A DNA stretch of 64,000 bases from Clostridiaceae bacterium. Lineage in GTDB: Bacteria > Bacillota > Clostridia > Oscillospirales > Butyricicoccaceae. Made by a program: the position numbers and the translations under genes. The notes below the pieces were generated by a model. The model had not been told where the DNA came from, ran no database searches, and worked only from the letters and a program-made list of their open reading frames with translations. Shown here piece after piece: positions 34,375-43,030 of the stretch. Where the stretch lies: the NCBI GenBank assembly GCA_018383195.1, contig JAGZOP010000009.1, positions 1 to 64,000 of the forward strand, written 5' to 3'. Numbering within the stretch: the first letter of the stretch is position 1; every line of letters begins with the position of its first letter.

Positions 34375-35283
34375 GTGGGAAAGATCATTGCTGTATGCGT
34401 CAGCGAGGCGCGCGGCACCGAAAAGAAAAACGTTGGCAGCGCGGTTTTGAAAGCGGACTGGGGAATCGAAGGCGATGCGCACGCCGGACATTGGCATCGG
34501 CAGGTCAGCCTGCTGAGCTATGATAAAGTGGAAGAATTCAATGCGCGCGGTGCGGGCGTGACCGACGGTGCGTTCGGGGAAAACCTGCTGGTCGAGGGCA
34601 TCGACTTCCGCAGTCTGCCGGTCGGCACGCGGCTCCGGTGCGGAAACGCGCTGCTCGAAATCACCCAGATCGGAAAGGAATGTCACCATGGCTGCGCAAT
34701 TCGGCAGCGCGTGGGCGACTGCATCATGCCGCGCGAGGGCGTGTTCGCCCGCGTGCTGCGCGGGGGTACGGTCGAGAGCGGTATGGACATGCGGCTGTGC
34801 TTCAAGGTCGGCATTGTGACCGCGAGCGACAAGGGGGCGGTGGGTGCGCGTGAGGACAAAAGCGGACCGCTGATTGCCGAGCTGCTGCCCGCGGGGTATT
34901 TTGAAGGCTGCCGCGTGGTCGTGCCCGATGATCGGGAGACCATCGAGGACACGCTGCGCCGCTTGTGCGACGAGGAAGGCTGCGATCTGGTGCTGACAAC
35001 CGGCGGCACGGGCTTTGCGCTGCGTGATGTGACGCCCGAGGCAACCCGTGCGGTCGCAGACCGCGATGTGCCGGGGATTGCGGAAGCCATCCGCGCGGAA
35101 AGTATGAAAATAACGCCGCGCGCCATGCTCAGCCGCGGTGTGAGCGTGCTGCGCGGACGGACGCTGATTGTGAATCTTCCGGGTAGCCCCAAGGCGGTGC
35201 GCGAGAGCATGGCGGTGTTCATGGACACCATCGGGCATGGCTTGGAGCTGCTGCATGATACCGGCGGCGAATGTGCGCGATAA
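34375..35283 (+). CDS. MOSC domain - MogA/MoaB fusion protein
   Basis: 302 residues with two domains. Residues 1-140 form a MOSC sulfur-carrier domain (GDAHAGHWHRQVSLLS at about 34, GAFGENLLVEG at about 66, CHHGCAIRQRVGDCIM at about 102). Residues 143-302 form a MogA/MoaB molybdopterin adenylyltransferase domain (VGIVTASDKGAVGAREDKSG, then LTTGGTGFALRDVTPEAT at about 208 and LPGSPKAV). MOSC proteins handle sulfur transfer to the molybdenum cofactor, and MogA activates molybdopterin for metal insertion; fusing them puts two late steps in one polypeptide. The start is GTG 34375, three bases after the previous stop, with AAGGGG upstream. Confidence 0.87.
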   Translation: MGKIIAVCVSEARGTEKKNVGSAVLKADWGIEGDAHAGHWHRQVSLLSYDKVEEFNARGAGVTDGAFGENLLVEGIDFRSLPVGTRLRCGNALLEITQIGKECHHGCAIRQRVGDCIMPREGVFARVLRGGTVESGMDMRLCFKVGIVTASDKGAVGAREDKSGPLIAELLPAGYFEGCRVVVPDDRETIEDTLRRLCDEEGCDLVLTTGGTGFALRDVTPEATRAVADRDVPGIAEAIRAESMKITPRAMLSRGVSVLRGRTLIVNLPGSPKAVRESMAVFMDTIGHGLELLHDTGGECAR

Positions 35284-35292
35284 ATGAAAAAG

Positions 35293-35340
35293 ACAGCAGA
35301 GAGCCGGCGCAAAAGCGCCGGCTCTCTGCTGTTTGTTTTG
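35293..35340 (+). terminator. long perfect hairpin terminator
   Basis: Eighteen-bp perfect stem (35293-35310 with 35315-35332) with an AAAA loop, beginning ACAGCAGAGAGCC, followed by TTTGTTTTG. It separates the molybdopterin operon from the convergent pflB. Confidence 0.9.
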
Positions 35341-35374
35341 CTTTTATAAGGAAAGAATATGGATATGGGCAAAA

Positions 35375-37609
35375 TTACATCGATTCGTGGAACGTGCGGG
35401 AGATGACTTCCTCCTGCTGCTCTCGGGTCAGGCGGTTAAAGTTGACCGCATAGCCGGAGACGCGGATGGTCAGCGTCGGATACTTTTCCGGATGCTCCAT
35501 GGCGTCGAGCAGGGTGTCGCGGTTCATGACGTTGACATTCAGATGGTGTGCGCCCTGTGCAAAGTAGCCGTCCAGAATAGCAACGAGGTTCATTTCACGC
35601 TGCTGCTCGGTTTTGCCGAGCGCGTCCGGCACGATGGAGAAGGTGTTGGAAACGCCGTCCTGACAAACGTCGCGGTAGGGAATCTTTGCGACCGAGTTGA
35701 GCGACGCGAGCGCGCCGTTGAGGTCGCGGCAGTGCATCGGGTTTGCACCCGGCGCGAGCGGCTCGCCTGCCTTACGGCCGTCCGGCGTGGTGCCGGTTTT
35801 TTTGCCGTACATGACGTTCGAAGTAATGGTCAGCGCGGAAAGCGTATGCTTTGCACCGCGGTAGAACGGATGCTTTTTCAGTTCCTTGGAGAACTTAGTG
35901 ACGATGTAAACCGCTTCGTCGTCTGCACGGTCGTCGTCGTTGCCGTATTTCGGGAATTCACCGGTGGTCTCAAAGTCCACGGCAAGCCCCTGCTCATTGC
36001 GGATGGGGCGCACGGTCGCGTAGCGGATTGCCGACAGCGAATCGGCAGCAACCGACAGACCCGCAATGCCGTAGGCGGTCAGACGCTCGACATGGGTGTC
36101 ATGCAGTGCCATCTGGCTTGCCTCGTAAGCGTATTTATCGTGCATAAAGTGGATAATATTCAGGGTATCGGTGTACAGCTCAGCGTTGTAGGCAAGTACC
36201 TTGTCATAATTTGCACGTACCTTCTCGTAGTCGAGAACTTCGTCCGTAATCGGCTCAATGCCCGGAATGACAACAGTGCCCTTCTTTTCATCTACGCCGC
36301 CGTTGATGGCGTAAAGCAGGCTTTTTGCCATGTTGCAGCGCGCGCCGAAGAACTGCATCTGCTTGCCGACCTGCATCGCAGAGACGCAGCAGGCAATGGC
36401 GTAATCGTCGCCGTAAATCGGGCGCATGACATCGTCATTCTCATACTGGATGGAGTCGGTGGCAATCGACATCTTTGCGCAGTAGGACTTGAATGCCTCG
36501 GGCAGATGCTCGGACCACAGCACGGTCAGGTTGGGTTCGGGTGCAGTGCCGAGATTGGTGAGCGTGTGCAGGTAGCGGAACGAGTTCTTGGTAACAAGCG
36601 GCTTGCCATTGATGCCAACGCCGCCGATCGACTCGGTGACCCATGTCGGATCGCCGCCGAACAGTTCGTTGTACTCCGGGGTACGCAGATGGCGCACCAG
36701 ACGCAGCTTGATAATGAACTGGTCGATGAGCTCCTGTGCGCCCTCCTCGTCGAGGATGCCGCGCTCGAGGTCGCGCTGGATGAAAATATCGAGGAAAGTC
36801 GAGGTTCTGCCGAGCGAGGTCGCGGCGCCGTTATTTTCTTTGATGCCTGCAAGGTAACCCATGTACAAAAACTGCACCGCCTCCTGCGCATTCTGCGCCG
36901 GAAGGGAGAGGTCAACGCCGTAGCGCGCCGCCATGTTTTTAATTTCGCCGAGCGCGCGGATCTGCATGGAAACTTCCTCGCGCAGGCGGATGCGATCTTC
37001 ATCCATGGGACCGTCAATCTCATCAAGGTCGGCTTCCTTAAAGGCGATCAGCTGATCGATGCCGTAGAGCGCGATGCGGCGGTAATCGCCGATGATGCGG
37101 CCGCGGCCGTAAGCATCCGGCAGACCGGTCAGCAGACCGGCAGAGCGCGCCAGACGGGTGCGCTTCGGATAGGCGTCGAATACCCCTTCGTTATGGGTCT
37201 TGCGATATTCGGAAAAATGGCGGTCAATCTCCGGGTTCAGGGTGTAACCGTATTGCTCGAGCGAGGACTTTGCCATACGCATGCCGCCATAGAGGTTTAC
37301 AATACGCTTCAAGGGCGCATCGGTCTGGAGTCCCACGATGACCTCGTTTTCCTGGTCGATATATCCGGGGGCAAAATTGTCGATGCCCGAAATAATGTCG
37401 GTTTCCACATCGAGAATGCCTTTTTTCAGTTCTTCGAGCAGCAGCGCTTCGCACTTGTCCCATACGGCTTTGGTGCGGTCGGTCGCGCCTGCGAGGAAGG
37501 AATCGTCGCCCTCATATAAGGTGTAGTTTTTCTGGATAAAATTCCGGACGTCAATTTCGCGCTGCCAGTTGCCTGCGCGGAAGCCATCCCACTGTTTGTA
37601 TTGCATCAT
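35375..37609 (-). CDS. pflB: formate C-acetyltransferase (pyruvate formate-lyase)
   Basis: 744 residues, normal length. It converts pyruvate and CoA to acetyl-CoA and formate by a glycyl-radical mechanism. The adjacent catalytic cysteines are in [11 protein letters not shown] (about 406-416) and the glycyl-radical site is [12 protein letters not shown] near the C-terminus (Gly about 720). The [17 protein letters not shown] segment is also conserved. Two adjacent ATGs (37609, 37606) follow GGAGG; the first is used. The activase gene lies immediately upstream (6-nt gap), so the two are one operon under the ZTP riboswitch. Confidence 0.97.
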   Translation of the reverse strand: MMQYKQWDGFRAGNWQREIDVRNFIQKNYTLYEGDDSFLAGATDRTKAVWDKCEALLLEELKKGILDVETDIISGIDNFAPGYIDQENEVIVGLQTDAPLKRIVNLYGGMRMAKSSLEQYGYTLNPEIDRHFSEYRKTHNEGVFDAYPKRTRLARSAGLLTGLPDAYGRGRIIGDYRRIALYGIDQLIAFKEADLDEIDGPMDEDRIRLREEVSMQIRALGEIKNMAARYGVDLSLPAQNAQEAVQFLYMGYLAGIKENNGAATSLGRTSTFLDIFIQRDLERGILDEEGAQELIDQFIIKLRLVRHLRTPEYNELFGGDPTWVTESIGGVGINGKPLVTKNSFRYLHTLTNLGTAPEPNLTVLWSEHLPEAFKSYCAKMSIATDSIQYENDDVMRPIYGDDYAIACCVSAMQVGKQMQFFGARCNMAKSLLYAINGGVDEKKGTVVIPGIEPITDEVLDYEKVRANYDKVLAYNAELYTDTLNIIHFMHDKYAYEASQMALHDTHVERLTAYGIAGLSVAADSLSAIRYATVRPIRNEQGLAVDFETTGEFPKYGNDDDRADDEAVYIVTKFSKELKKHPFYRGAKHTLSALTITSNVMYGKKTGTTPDGRKAGEPLAPGANPMHCRDLNGALASLNSVAKIPYRDVCQDGVSNTFSIVPDALGKTEQQREMNLVAILDGYFAQGAHHLNVNVMNRDTLLDAMEHPEKYPTLTIRVSGYAVNFNRLTREQQEEVISRTFHESM

Positions 37610-37615
37610 AGAGCA

Positions 37616-38335
37616 TCAACCTCCAAAATCACGGAAAAATTCGGTTTGTAACTGCTTGCAGAGAGTTTTGTCCATGGCAGGCACGCCTTCCAGCGAATAG
37701 GGGAGCCCGAGTGCGCCGAATTTGTTTTTGCCGAGCAGATGATAGGGCAGCAGCTCGACGCGCTGAACATTCGGCAGCGTTTCGACGTAGCGGCGAAGTG
37801 CCGAAAGATGCGCGCGGCTGTCGGTCAGCCCGGGTACGACCACATGCCGCACCCACATCGGGGTGCCGCTTGTGCGCACGGCTTCCACAAAGGCGAGCGT
37901 GTCGTCCATCGGCAGACCGGTGAGCGACTGATAGGCTGCCGGGTCATGGTGCTTGACATCATAGAGCACCAGATCGGTGTGCGCGAGAATATCCGCGTAG
38001 TCGCCCAATCCAGCGCCTGCGGTATCAATACAGGTGTGGATGCCCGCCGCACGGCACAGCCGCAGCGCTTCTGCCAGAAATTCCGGCTGCAAAAGCGGCT
38101 CGCCGCCCGAAAACGTCACGCCGCCGCCTGACCGGTCAAAGTAAGGCTGAAAACGGCGAAGCTTTTTGACCAACGCTTCGGGGGTGATCGGTTCGCCGCC
38201 GCAACGGTTCCAGGTATCCGGGTTGTGGCAGTAGCGGCAGCGCAGCCGGCAGCCCTGCAAAAAGACCACCGCGCGGATGCCGGGACCGTCCACAAGCCCC
38301 ATGGATTCAAAGGAATGCATCAATCCGCAGGTCAA
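37616..38335 (-). CDS. pflA: pyruvate formate-lyase activating enzyme (radical SAM)
   Basis: 239 residues. Radical SAM cluster motif CRLRCRYCHNPDTW (C-X3-C-X2-C, about 29-42) and GGVTFSGGEPLLQ (about 69-81). It generates the glycyl radical on PflB using SAM and reduced flavodoxin/ferredoxin. The frame is open to 38377, but those codons overlap the leader terminator. I chose TTG 38335 because AAAGGAG lies eight nt upstream, and the resulting N-terminus (TCGLMHSFESMGLVDGPG) matches the family length. The order pflA then pflB is the reverse of the usual pflB-pflA. Confidence 0.92.
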   Translation of the reverse strand: MTCGLMHSFESMGLVDGPGIRAVVFLQGCRLRCRYCHNPDTWNRCGGEPITPEALVKKLRRFQPYFDRSGGGVTFSGGEPLLQPEFLAEALRLCRAAGIHTCIDTAGAGLGDYADILAHTDLVLYDVKHHDPAAYQSLTGLPMDDTLAFVEAVRTSGTPMWVRHVVVPGLTDSRAHLSALRRYVETLPNVQRVELLPYHLLGKNKFGALGLPYSLEGVPAMDKTLCKQLQTEFFRDFGG

Positions 38336-38356
38336 GACGTTCGCTCCTTTCCGCAT

Positions 38357-38385
38357 AAAAAAATCCTCTGGATGCATCCAGAGGA
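38357..38385 (-). terminator. second leader terminator of pflA
   Basis: Perfect 20-nt palindrome CCTCTGGATGCATCCAGAGG (38366-38385) followed on the minus strand by ATTTTTTTAT. It lies between the riboswitch terminator and the pflA ribosome-binding site. Confidence 0.85.
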
Positions 38386-38387
38386 CA

Positions 38388-38431
38388 AAAAAAGCCGACT
38401 GGACACCAAGCAGTTGCCCAGACGGTCGGCA
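38388..38431 (-). terminator. ZTP riboswitch terminator
   Basis: On the minus strand GCCGAC...CTGG (38431 side) pairs with CCAG-TCGGC (38403-38395), followed by seven T (38394-38388). Its 5' arm is the conserved 3' strand of the aptamer (GACCGTCTGGGC), so ligand binding would prevent the terminator. Confidence 0.85.
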
Positions 38432-38494
38432 TGTTCCAAGCCATACTCCATGTGGTGTATCTCCACGTTTCCGTCAGTCATATGGCTTTCAGTG
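38415..38494 (-). promoter_or_regulatory. ZTP (pfl motif) riboswitch aptamer
   Basis: Minus-strand leader with the class consensus: P1 AGCCATA (38488-38482) / TATGGCT (38446-38440), the TGACTGACGGAA segment, the GTGG...CCAC hairpin, ATGGAG, and the 3' pseudoknot strand CCGACCGTCTGGGCA. ZTP riboswitches sense the purine intermediate ZMP/ZTP, which accumulates when 10-formyl-THF is short. Pfl supplies formate for that cofactor, which explains the placement. Confidence 0.92.
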
Positions 38495-38500
38495 ACTTCA

Positions 38501-38529
38501 TCATACGAGATTGCGGCAGATTTGTCAAC
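38501..38529 (-). promoter_or_regulatory. promoter of the riboswitch-pflA-pflB transcript
   Basis: On the minus strand: TTGACA (38529-38524), 17-nt spacer, TATGAT (38506-38501). The transcript would start right at the 5' edge of the aptamer. Confidence 0.92.
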
Positions 38530-38718
38530 TGCTTTTGCAGACCATTTTTGTTTTTCAGCATCCGGCACAAGAGTGCCGCAGAATGAATCGACGGAAAACC
38601 GACAGGATGTGCAATCCATTTGAAAAGTTTGTTTATGAAAGTGCTGGCACTGCATGGGGAATGGATTCGGGAAAGCAAGATTCCTTTCTCGGAAGAGAAC
38701 AGCTCCGCAAAGAAAGAC

Positions 38719-38747
38719 TTGTGAAATCCGACAAAAAAGAGTAGAAT
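38719..38747 (+). promoter_or_regulatory. promoter of the Mrp-type antiporter operon
   Basis: TTGTGA (38719-38724), 17-nt spacer, TAGAAT (38742-38747), 45 nt before the first start codon. Confidence 0.7.
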
Positions 38748-38792
38748 GAACTAGGTGTTGATTGTTCAAATAGAAGAAATGGGGGTGCTTGC

Positions 38793-39257
38793 GTGTATCT
38801 GGTTTTTATGGCAGTCTGGCTCATTCTGAACGGCCGCGTAACAGGGGAAATCGTTTTGACCGGAATGCTACTGTCTGCGCTGCTCTTCGCATTTTGCTGC
38901 AAATTTTTGGGGCATAGTGCGAAGCGGGAAGGAATGCTGTACCGCCGCGCGCTGCGCATGCTGCATTATGCTGCGGTATTGGTATTTGAAATTGTAAAGG
39001 CAAATCTCGATGTCATGCACATGATTTTAACGGCAAGGGAGCAGGTGGAGCCTTGTCTGGTTACGGTAACCATCCCACTGAAAACCGACTGGGCGCGCGT
39101 ACTGCTTGCCAATTCGATTACACTGACCCCGGGGACGATTACCGTTTCGCTTGAGGGGGATCGCTATACAGTGCATTGTCTGGACCGGACACTCGCGGAA
39201 GGAATTGAGGATTCCATTTTCGTGACCCTGCTGCGCAGGATGGAGGAAACCAAATGA
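38793..39257 (+). CDS. mrpE: Na+/H+ antiporter subunit MrpE/MnhE
   Basis: 154 residues. Two to three N-terminal hydrophobic segments are followed by a soluble MnhE domain with ANSITLTPGTITVSLEGD (about 106-123), the family signature. It is an accessory subunit of Mrp-type multi-subunit cation/proton antiporters and equals MbhA of archaeal membrane-bound hydrogenase. GTG start at 38793, GGGGGTG upstream. First of ten genes that are mostly overlapping or tightly spaced. Confidence 0.9.
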   Translation: MYLVFMAVWLILNGRVTGEIVLTGMLLSALLFAFCCKFLGHSAKREGMLYRRALRMLHYAAVLVFEIVKANLDVMHMILTAREQVEPCLVTVTIPLKTDWARVLLANSITLTPGTITVSLEGDRYTVHCLDRTLAEGIEDSIFVTLLRRMEETK

Positions 39258-39586
39258 ATGCTTTTGCACAGGAGTTATATCATCATTTTTCGGTGATCTG
39301 CATGCTGATTGTCGCAGTGCTGATTATTTTTTGCCTGATTCGGGCGGTGCGCGGTCCTTATGTGACCGACCGCATTGTGGCGGTTAATATGATTGGCACC
39401 ATGACCATTGCGACCATTGCGATTTTGTCGGACGCGCTGGACGAAAGTTATTTGCTCGATGTCTGCCTGATTTACGCGATGATCAGTTTTCTTGCAATCG
39501 TGGTGTTGACCAAGGTATATACGGGGGTATATCGTGCGCGCAAGCGCAGCCGGAAGGAGGAGAAGGAGCCATGCTCGAAGGACTGA
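39254..39586 (+). CDS. mrpF: Na+/H+ antiporter subunit MrpF/MnhF
   Basis: 110 residues with three hydrophobic segments and the MrpF motif RAVRGPYVTDRIVAVNMIGT (about 29-48). The acidic DALDES and LDVCLIYAMISFLA segments follow. The charged C-terminal tail is rich in K and E. It overlaps mrpE by 4 nt and mrpG by 16 nt, so it is translationally coupled. Equivalent to MbhB. Confidence 0.92.
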   Translation: MNAFAQELYHHFSVICMLIVAVLIIFCLIRAVRGPYVTDRIVAVNMIGTMTIATIAILSDALDESYLLDVCLIYAMISFLAIVVLTKVYTGVYRARKRSRKEEKEPCSKD

Positions 39587-39894
39587 GACTCACTGCTGCG
39601 GCGCTTTGCCTTGTGGCGGGCGTGATTATTATGATTGTGGCAACCATTGGCGTGTTCCGTTTTCACTTTGTACTAAATCGGATGCATGCGGCTGCGATGG
39701 GGGATACCCTTGGAATGCTTTTCATTCTGCTGGGGCTTATCATCAAAAACGGGCTGACATTGACGTCGGCAAAGCTGCTGATGATCATTGTGTTCTTCTG
39801 GTTTGCCAGCCCGGTGTGTTCGCATCTGGTTTCCAAACTGGAGGTCGATACCCACGAGCATCTGGAAGAGGAGTGTGAGATCCGCCGTGATTGA
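39571..39894 (+). CDS. mrpG: Na+/H+ antiporter subunit MrpG/MnhG
   Basis: 107 residues, three hydrophobic segments, with GVFRFHFVLNRMHAAAMGDTLG (read in two parts, about 27-48), matching the MnhG signature of RxxDxxxRxHA type. The C-terminus is acidic with paired Glu residues. Small membrane subunit of unknown individual function, needed for antiport by the complex. Equivalent to MbhC. Confidence 0.92.
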   Translation: MLEGLRLTAAALCLVAGVIIMIVATIGVFRFHFVLNRMHAAAMGDTLGMLFILLGLIIKNGLTLTSAKLLMIIVFFWFASPVCSHLVSKLEVDTHEHLEEECEIRRD

Positions 39895-40180
39895 TTTTTT
39901 TCAGTATTTACTGCTGATCTGCCTGATTCTGTGCGCGGTATCGGTCGGATTCACCAAGAACCTGCTGACCTCCATCGTGATTTTTATGTCGTACAGCCTG
40001 GTGATGTCGATTATCTGGGTGCTGCTCGAATCCCCTGACCTTGCGATTACCGAAGCCGCAGTCGGCGCGGGGGTGACCAGCCTGCTGTTTTTTGTGACGC
40101 TCAAAAAGATTCATGCGATTGAGAAGTCCATCGACGAGGATCAGAGCGTTGGGGAGGATGGACATGAAGCAAAGAAGTGA
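39887..40180 (+). CDS. MrpA C-terminal-domain homologue (DUF4040 / MbhD-like)
   Basis: 97 residues, three hydrophobic segments, with ESPDLAITEAAVGAGVTSLLFFV (read in two parts, about 50-72), the conserved sequence of the DUF4040/MbhD domain found near the C-terminus of MrpA. Here it is a separate gene. The acidic residue in the AITEAAVG helix is in the proposed ion path of Mrp/Mbh complexes. The start is uncertain: GTG 39887 or in-frame GTG 39875, both with imperfect spacing to GAGGAG. It overlaps mrpG by 8 nt and the next gene by 17 nt. Confidence 0.85.
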   Translation: MIDFFQYLLLICLILCAVSVGFTKNLLTSIVIFMSYSLVMSIIWVLLESPDLAITEAAVGAGVTSLLFFVTLKKIHAIEKSIDEDQSVGEDGHEAKK

Positions 40181-41105
40181 TTATGCAGGCAGCCGTGCGG
40201 ATAAATTTCAGCGCTGGCTGCACGGAGAATATGATCCTTTTGCGGGAAAACTGGAAATGCAGCCCGGAAAGCCGGCAGAACCGCCTGTATGTGACATCAG
40301 CGACGGAGTCAATCATGCACGGGTGCAGCGTTTGGTGGATGACTGGGCGCACAATAAAGAGATGCGTGCGTTCCGCGTGCTGTATCGGGTGGCATCGTTT
40401 GTCATGTGCATTGCAATGATTGTTGTGCTGCTGCTGACGGTTGCCAATCTGCCGCCCTTTGGTGCGGCAGACAATCCGGCACATAATGAGGTCATGCAGC
40501 GGTATCTGGAAAAGGGTGTGCAGGAAACCGGTGCGGTCAACGCGGTGACAGGCATGATCCTCAACTATCGTGCATTTGATACCTTTGGAGAGACCTGTGT
40601 ACTGTTCATTGCGGCATGCTGCGTGATGATTTTGCTGGAAGGCAAGACAGATCCGGAGGATACCCGTCTCGAGGAACGCTTTGAGCCAAAGGACGACCCA
40701 ATCCTGTACCGGATCACGCTGTTTGTAGGACCGCTCATTATGCTGTTCGGCGCATATATCATCCTCAATGGGCATCTGTCACCGGGCGGCGGCTTTTCGG
40801 GCGGCGCAATGATCGGCGCAGGGCTGATTCTGTACTGTAATGCACTCGGGCTGAACCGTACCCGCCGCTTTTTCAATGAGCATGTCTATAAGATGATTAA
40901 AGTGGGTTCTCTGGTGCTGTACGGCATCACAATGAGTTATTACTTTCTGACCGGAGGGAACGGGCTTGCGAATATCATCCCGCTCGGAACGCCGGGGAAT
41001 CTGATTTCCAGCGGTATGATTCTGCCGATCAACATTTTTGTCGGTTTAGAAGTCGCATGCACGATGTACTCATTTTTTGCACTGTTCCGGCGAGGGGAAC
41101 TCTAA
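40164..41105 (+). CDS. MbhE-like domain fused to MrpB/MnhB
   Basis: 313 residues. A hydrophilic N-terminus (about 1-65) precedes an MbhE-type domain (about 68-180) with NAVTGMILNYRAFDTFGETCVLF, read in two parts, which in MrpA is the last domain. The MnhB domain follows (about 195-313), with LFVGPLIMLFGAYIILNGHLSPGGGFSGG in parts. So the MrpA tail and MrpB are one protein here, whereas the MbhD part is separate. ATG 40164 is six nt from GGAGG. Fusion is inferred from the domain-typical motifs. Confidence 0.82.
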   Translation: MKQRSDYAGSRADKFQRWLHGEYDPFAGKLEMQPGKPAEPPVCDISDGVNHARVQRLVDDWAHNKEMRAFRVLYRVASFVMCIAMIVVLLLTVANLPPFGAADNPAHNEVMQRYLEKGVQETGAVNAVTGMILNYRAFDTFGETCVLFIAACCVMILLEGKTDPEDTRLEERFEPKDDPILYRITLFVGPLIMLFGAYIILNGHLSPGGGFSGGAMIGAGLILYCNALGLNRTRRFFNEHVYKMIKVGSLVLYGITMSYYFLTGGNGLANIIPLGTPGNLISSGMILPINIFVGLEVACTMYSFFALFRRGEL

Positions 41106-41154
41106 AAAAGCGGGAAAAGTGCGCTTGATTCAGTTTGAAAACGGGGGGAGTTTT

Positions 41155-41529
41155 ATGCTTCACAATCTTGCGGTCAACCATATTGAAGCCGCTGCGGTTG
41201 TGCTGTTCGGCATTGGGTTTACCATGCTTCTGCTGCATCAGAACCTGATTAAAAAGATTATTGGACTCAATATTATGGATACGGCTGTGTATCTGTTCCT
41301 TGCCGCCAAAGGCTATATCGAAGGACGGCTGCCACCCATCATCGTGGACGGGATAACCGATATGGAGGCGTACATCAACCCGGTGCCGTCCGGTCTGGTC
41401 CTGACCGGCATCGTGGTTTCGGTCAGCGTCACGGCAATTATGCTTGGGCTGACCGTGTGCCTGTATCGGCGCTATCATTCGCTCGATCTCGACGAGATTC
41501 TGATGAAGGTCAAAAAGGAGTGGATGTAA
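41155..41529 (+). CDS. mrpC: Na+/H+ antiporter subunit MrpC/MnhC (NuoK-like)
   Basis: 124 residues with three hydrophobic segments. HQNLIKKIIGLNIMDTAVYLFLAAKG (read in parts, about 30-55) and DPVP-like NPVPSGLVLTGIVVSVSVTA (about 78-97) match NuoK/MrpC. These small subunits line the central ion channel with conserved Glu/Asp residues. GGGGGGAG is four nt upstream of ATG 41155. It is followed without a gap by the first antiporter-like subunit. Confidence 0.9.
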   Translation: MLHNLAVNHIEAAAVVLFGIGFTMLLLHQNLIKKIIGLNIMDTAVYLFLAAKGYIEGRLPPIIVDGITDMEAYINPVPSGLVLTGIVVSVSVTAIMLGLTVCLYRRYHSLDLDEILMKVKKEWM

Positions 41530-43017
41530 GTGGCGCTTCCCTGTAACTTTCCGTTTTTTTCGATTGTGCTGTCCATGATGAGCGGTATTGTTTCGTCGGT
41601 GCTCCCGGGAAAATGGGCGCGCCGCGTCACCATGGCGCTGCTCGGCGTCGTGACCATTCTGTCGGGCGGGGTGCTGCTGTACACGCTGCAAACCGGCAGC
41701 TTTACCTTCAGCATGGGAAAATTTCCGGCGCCGTGGGGCAATGAGCTGCGCGGAGGACCGCTCGAGGGCGTCTTGGCGCTGTTTTTTAGCCTTGTGATGC
41801 TGCTTTCGCTCATCGGAGGCAAGCAGCACATCGACGCAGAGGTGGACAAAAGCCGCGTAAGCCTGTATTTTATCATGTGCGATTTAATGCTGGCATCGCT
41901 GCTTGCCCTGATTTACACCAATGACCTGTTTACGGCGTATGTTTTTGTCGAAATTAATACCATTTCCGCATGCGGACTGATTATGGTGCGGCAGATTGGA
42001 CGCACCTACGTTGCCGCGGCGCGGTATATGGTGATGAGTTTGCTGGGGTCTGGTCTGTTCCTCATCGGCCTATCGATGCTCTATGGTCTGACAGGTCATC
42101 TTCTCATGGAGCCTGCGCGGAATGCGGTGACCTGCCTGCGCACGGCGGGAATATACGGCGAGCCTTTGGTTGTTACCATTGCGCTGATTACTGTCGGTCT
42201 TGCTATCAAATCGGGATTATACCCGTTTCATTCATGGATGCCCGAAGTATACGGCTATTCCACCGCCGCTTCGAGCGCAATTCTGTCCGGACTGGTTTCC
42301 AAAGGATACATCATTCTGCTGATTAAAATTTATTACCGCGTTTTTGGGGAATCGGTTATCATGTATGGAAAGATTTCCAATATCCTGTTTGTGTTTGGTC
42401 TGGCAGGGATGATTATGGGATCGCTTTCCGCCATGCGGGAGAATGATATCCGGCGCATGACCGCCTTTTCTTCGGTGGCACAGATCGGCTATATCTACAT
42501 GGGGCTTGGACTGGGGACCCGCGCGGGCGTCATTGCGTCGTTGTTCCATGTGCTCAGCCACGCGGTTGCCAAAGCGCTGCTGTTTACCTCTGCGACTGGG
42601 CTGTCCGATGTGTCGAATGGTTCCAAACGGTTTCACGATCTGCGCGGCGCGGGATTTCGCAATCCAGTGGCGGGGATTGGATTTTCGGTTGGAGCGCTGT
42701 CTATGGTCGGTTTGCCGCTGTTTGCAGGGTTTATTTCCAAGCTGCTCTTTTCGCGCGCGGCGGTTGGCGACCCGGGGAAAATGCTGCCTGCGCTGATTGT
42801 GCTTGCAGTCAGTACCCTGCTCAATACAGTTTATTTCCTGCGTACAGTGATTACGATATATACGCCGGGCGGGAATATGGCGCAGCACCGTACATTCCGC
42901 GAGAATCCGGGCTATGGCATTGCGCTGACGCTTTTCATCGTGCTGACCGTTGCGCTTGGCACGCTGTCCCAGCCGCTTGTCGATACGCTGACAACCGGTC
43001 TTGGGCAGTTTGGATAA
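41530..43017 (+). CDS. proton-conducting antiporter-like subunit 1 (MrpD/NuoN type)
   Basis: 495 residues, about fourteen hydrophobic segments. VFVEINTISACGLIMV holds the conserved Glu of helix 5. The Lys/broken-helix region is VGLAIKSGLYPFHSWMPEVYGYS (about 220-242, read in parts). The distal half-channel lies in SVAQIGYIYMGLGLGTRAG and LSHAVAKALLF. It moves protons or Na+ across the membrane as part of the complex. GTG start at 41530 directly after the mrpC stop, with AAAGGAG upstream. First of four paralogues in this operon. Confidence 0.9.
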   Translation: MALPCNFPFFSIVLSMMSGIVSSVLPGKWARRVTMALLGVVTILSGGVLLYTLQTGSFTFSMGKFPAPWGNELRGGPLEGVLALFFSLVMLLSLIGGKQHIDAEVDKSRVSLYFIMCDLMLASLLALIYTNDLFTAYVFVEINTISACGLIMVRQIGRTYVAAARYMVMSLLGSGLFLIGLSMLYGLTGHLLMEPARNAVTCLRTAGIYGEPLVVTIALITVGLAIKSGLYPFHSWMPEVYGYSTAASSAILSGLVSKGYIILLIKIYYRVFGESVIMYGKISNILFVFGLAGMIMGSLSAMRENDIRRMTAFSSVAQIGYIYMGLGLGTRAGVIASLFHVLSHAVAKALLFTSATGLSDVSNGSKRFHDLRGAGFRNPVAGIGFSVGALSMVGLPLFAGFISKLLFSRAAVGDPGKMLPALIVLAVSTLLNTVYFLRTVITIYTPGGNMAQHRTFRENPGYGIALTLFIVLTVALGTLSQPLVDTLTTGLGQFG

Positions 43018-43030
43018 AGGGGGAGAAAAC

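Noticed and set aside
33307..35256. 649-residue ORF antisense to the molybdopterin genes
   Set aside because: Shadow frame of GC-rich coding sequence, His/Gln/Arg-rich, and overlaps two well-supported genes on the other strand.
35333..37519. 728-residue ORF antisense to pflB
   Set aside because: Complementary shadow of pflB; no RBS-supported start and no recognisable domain.
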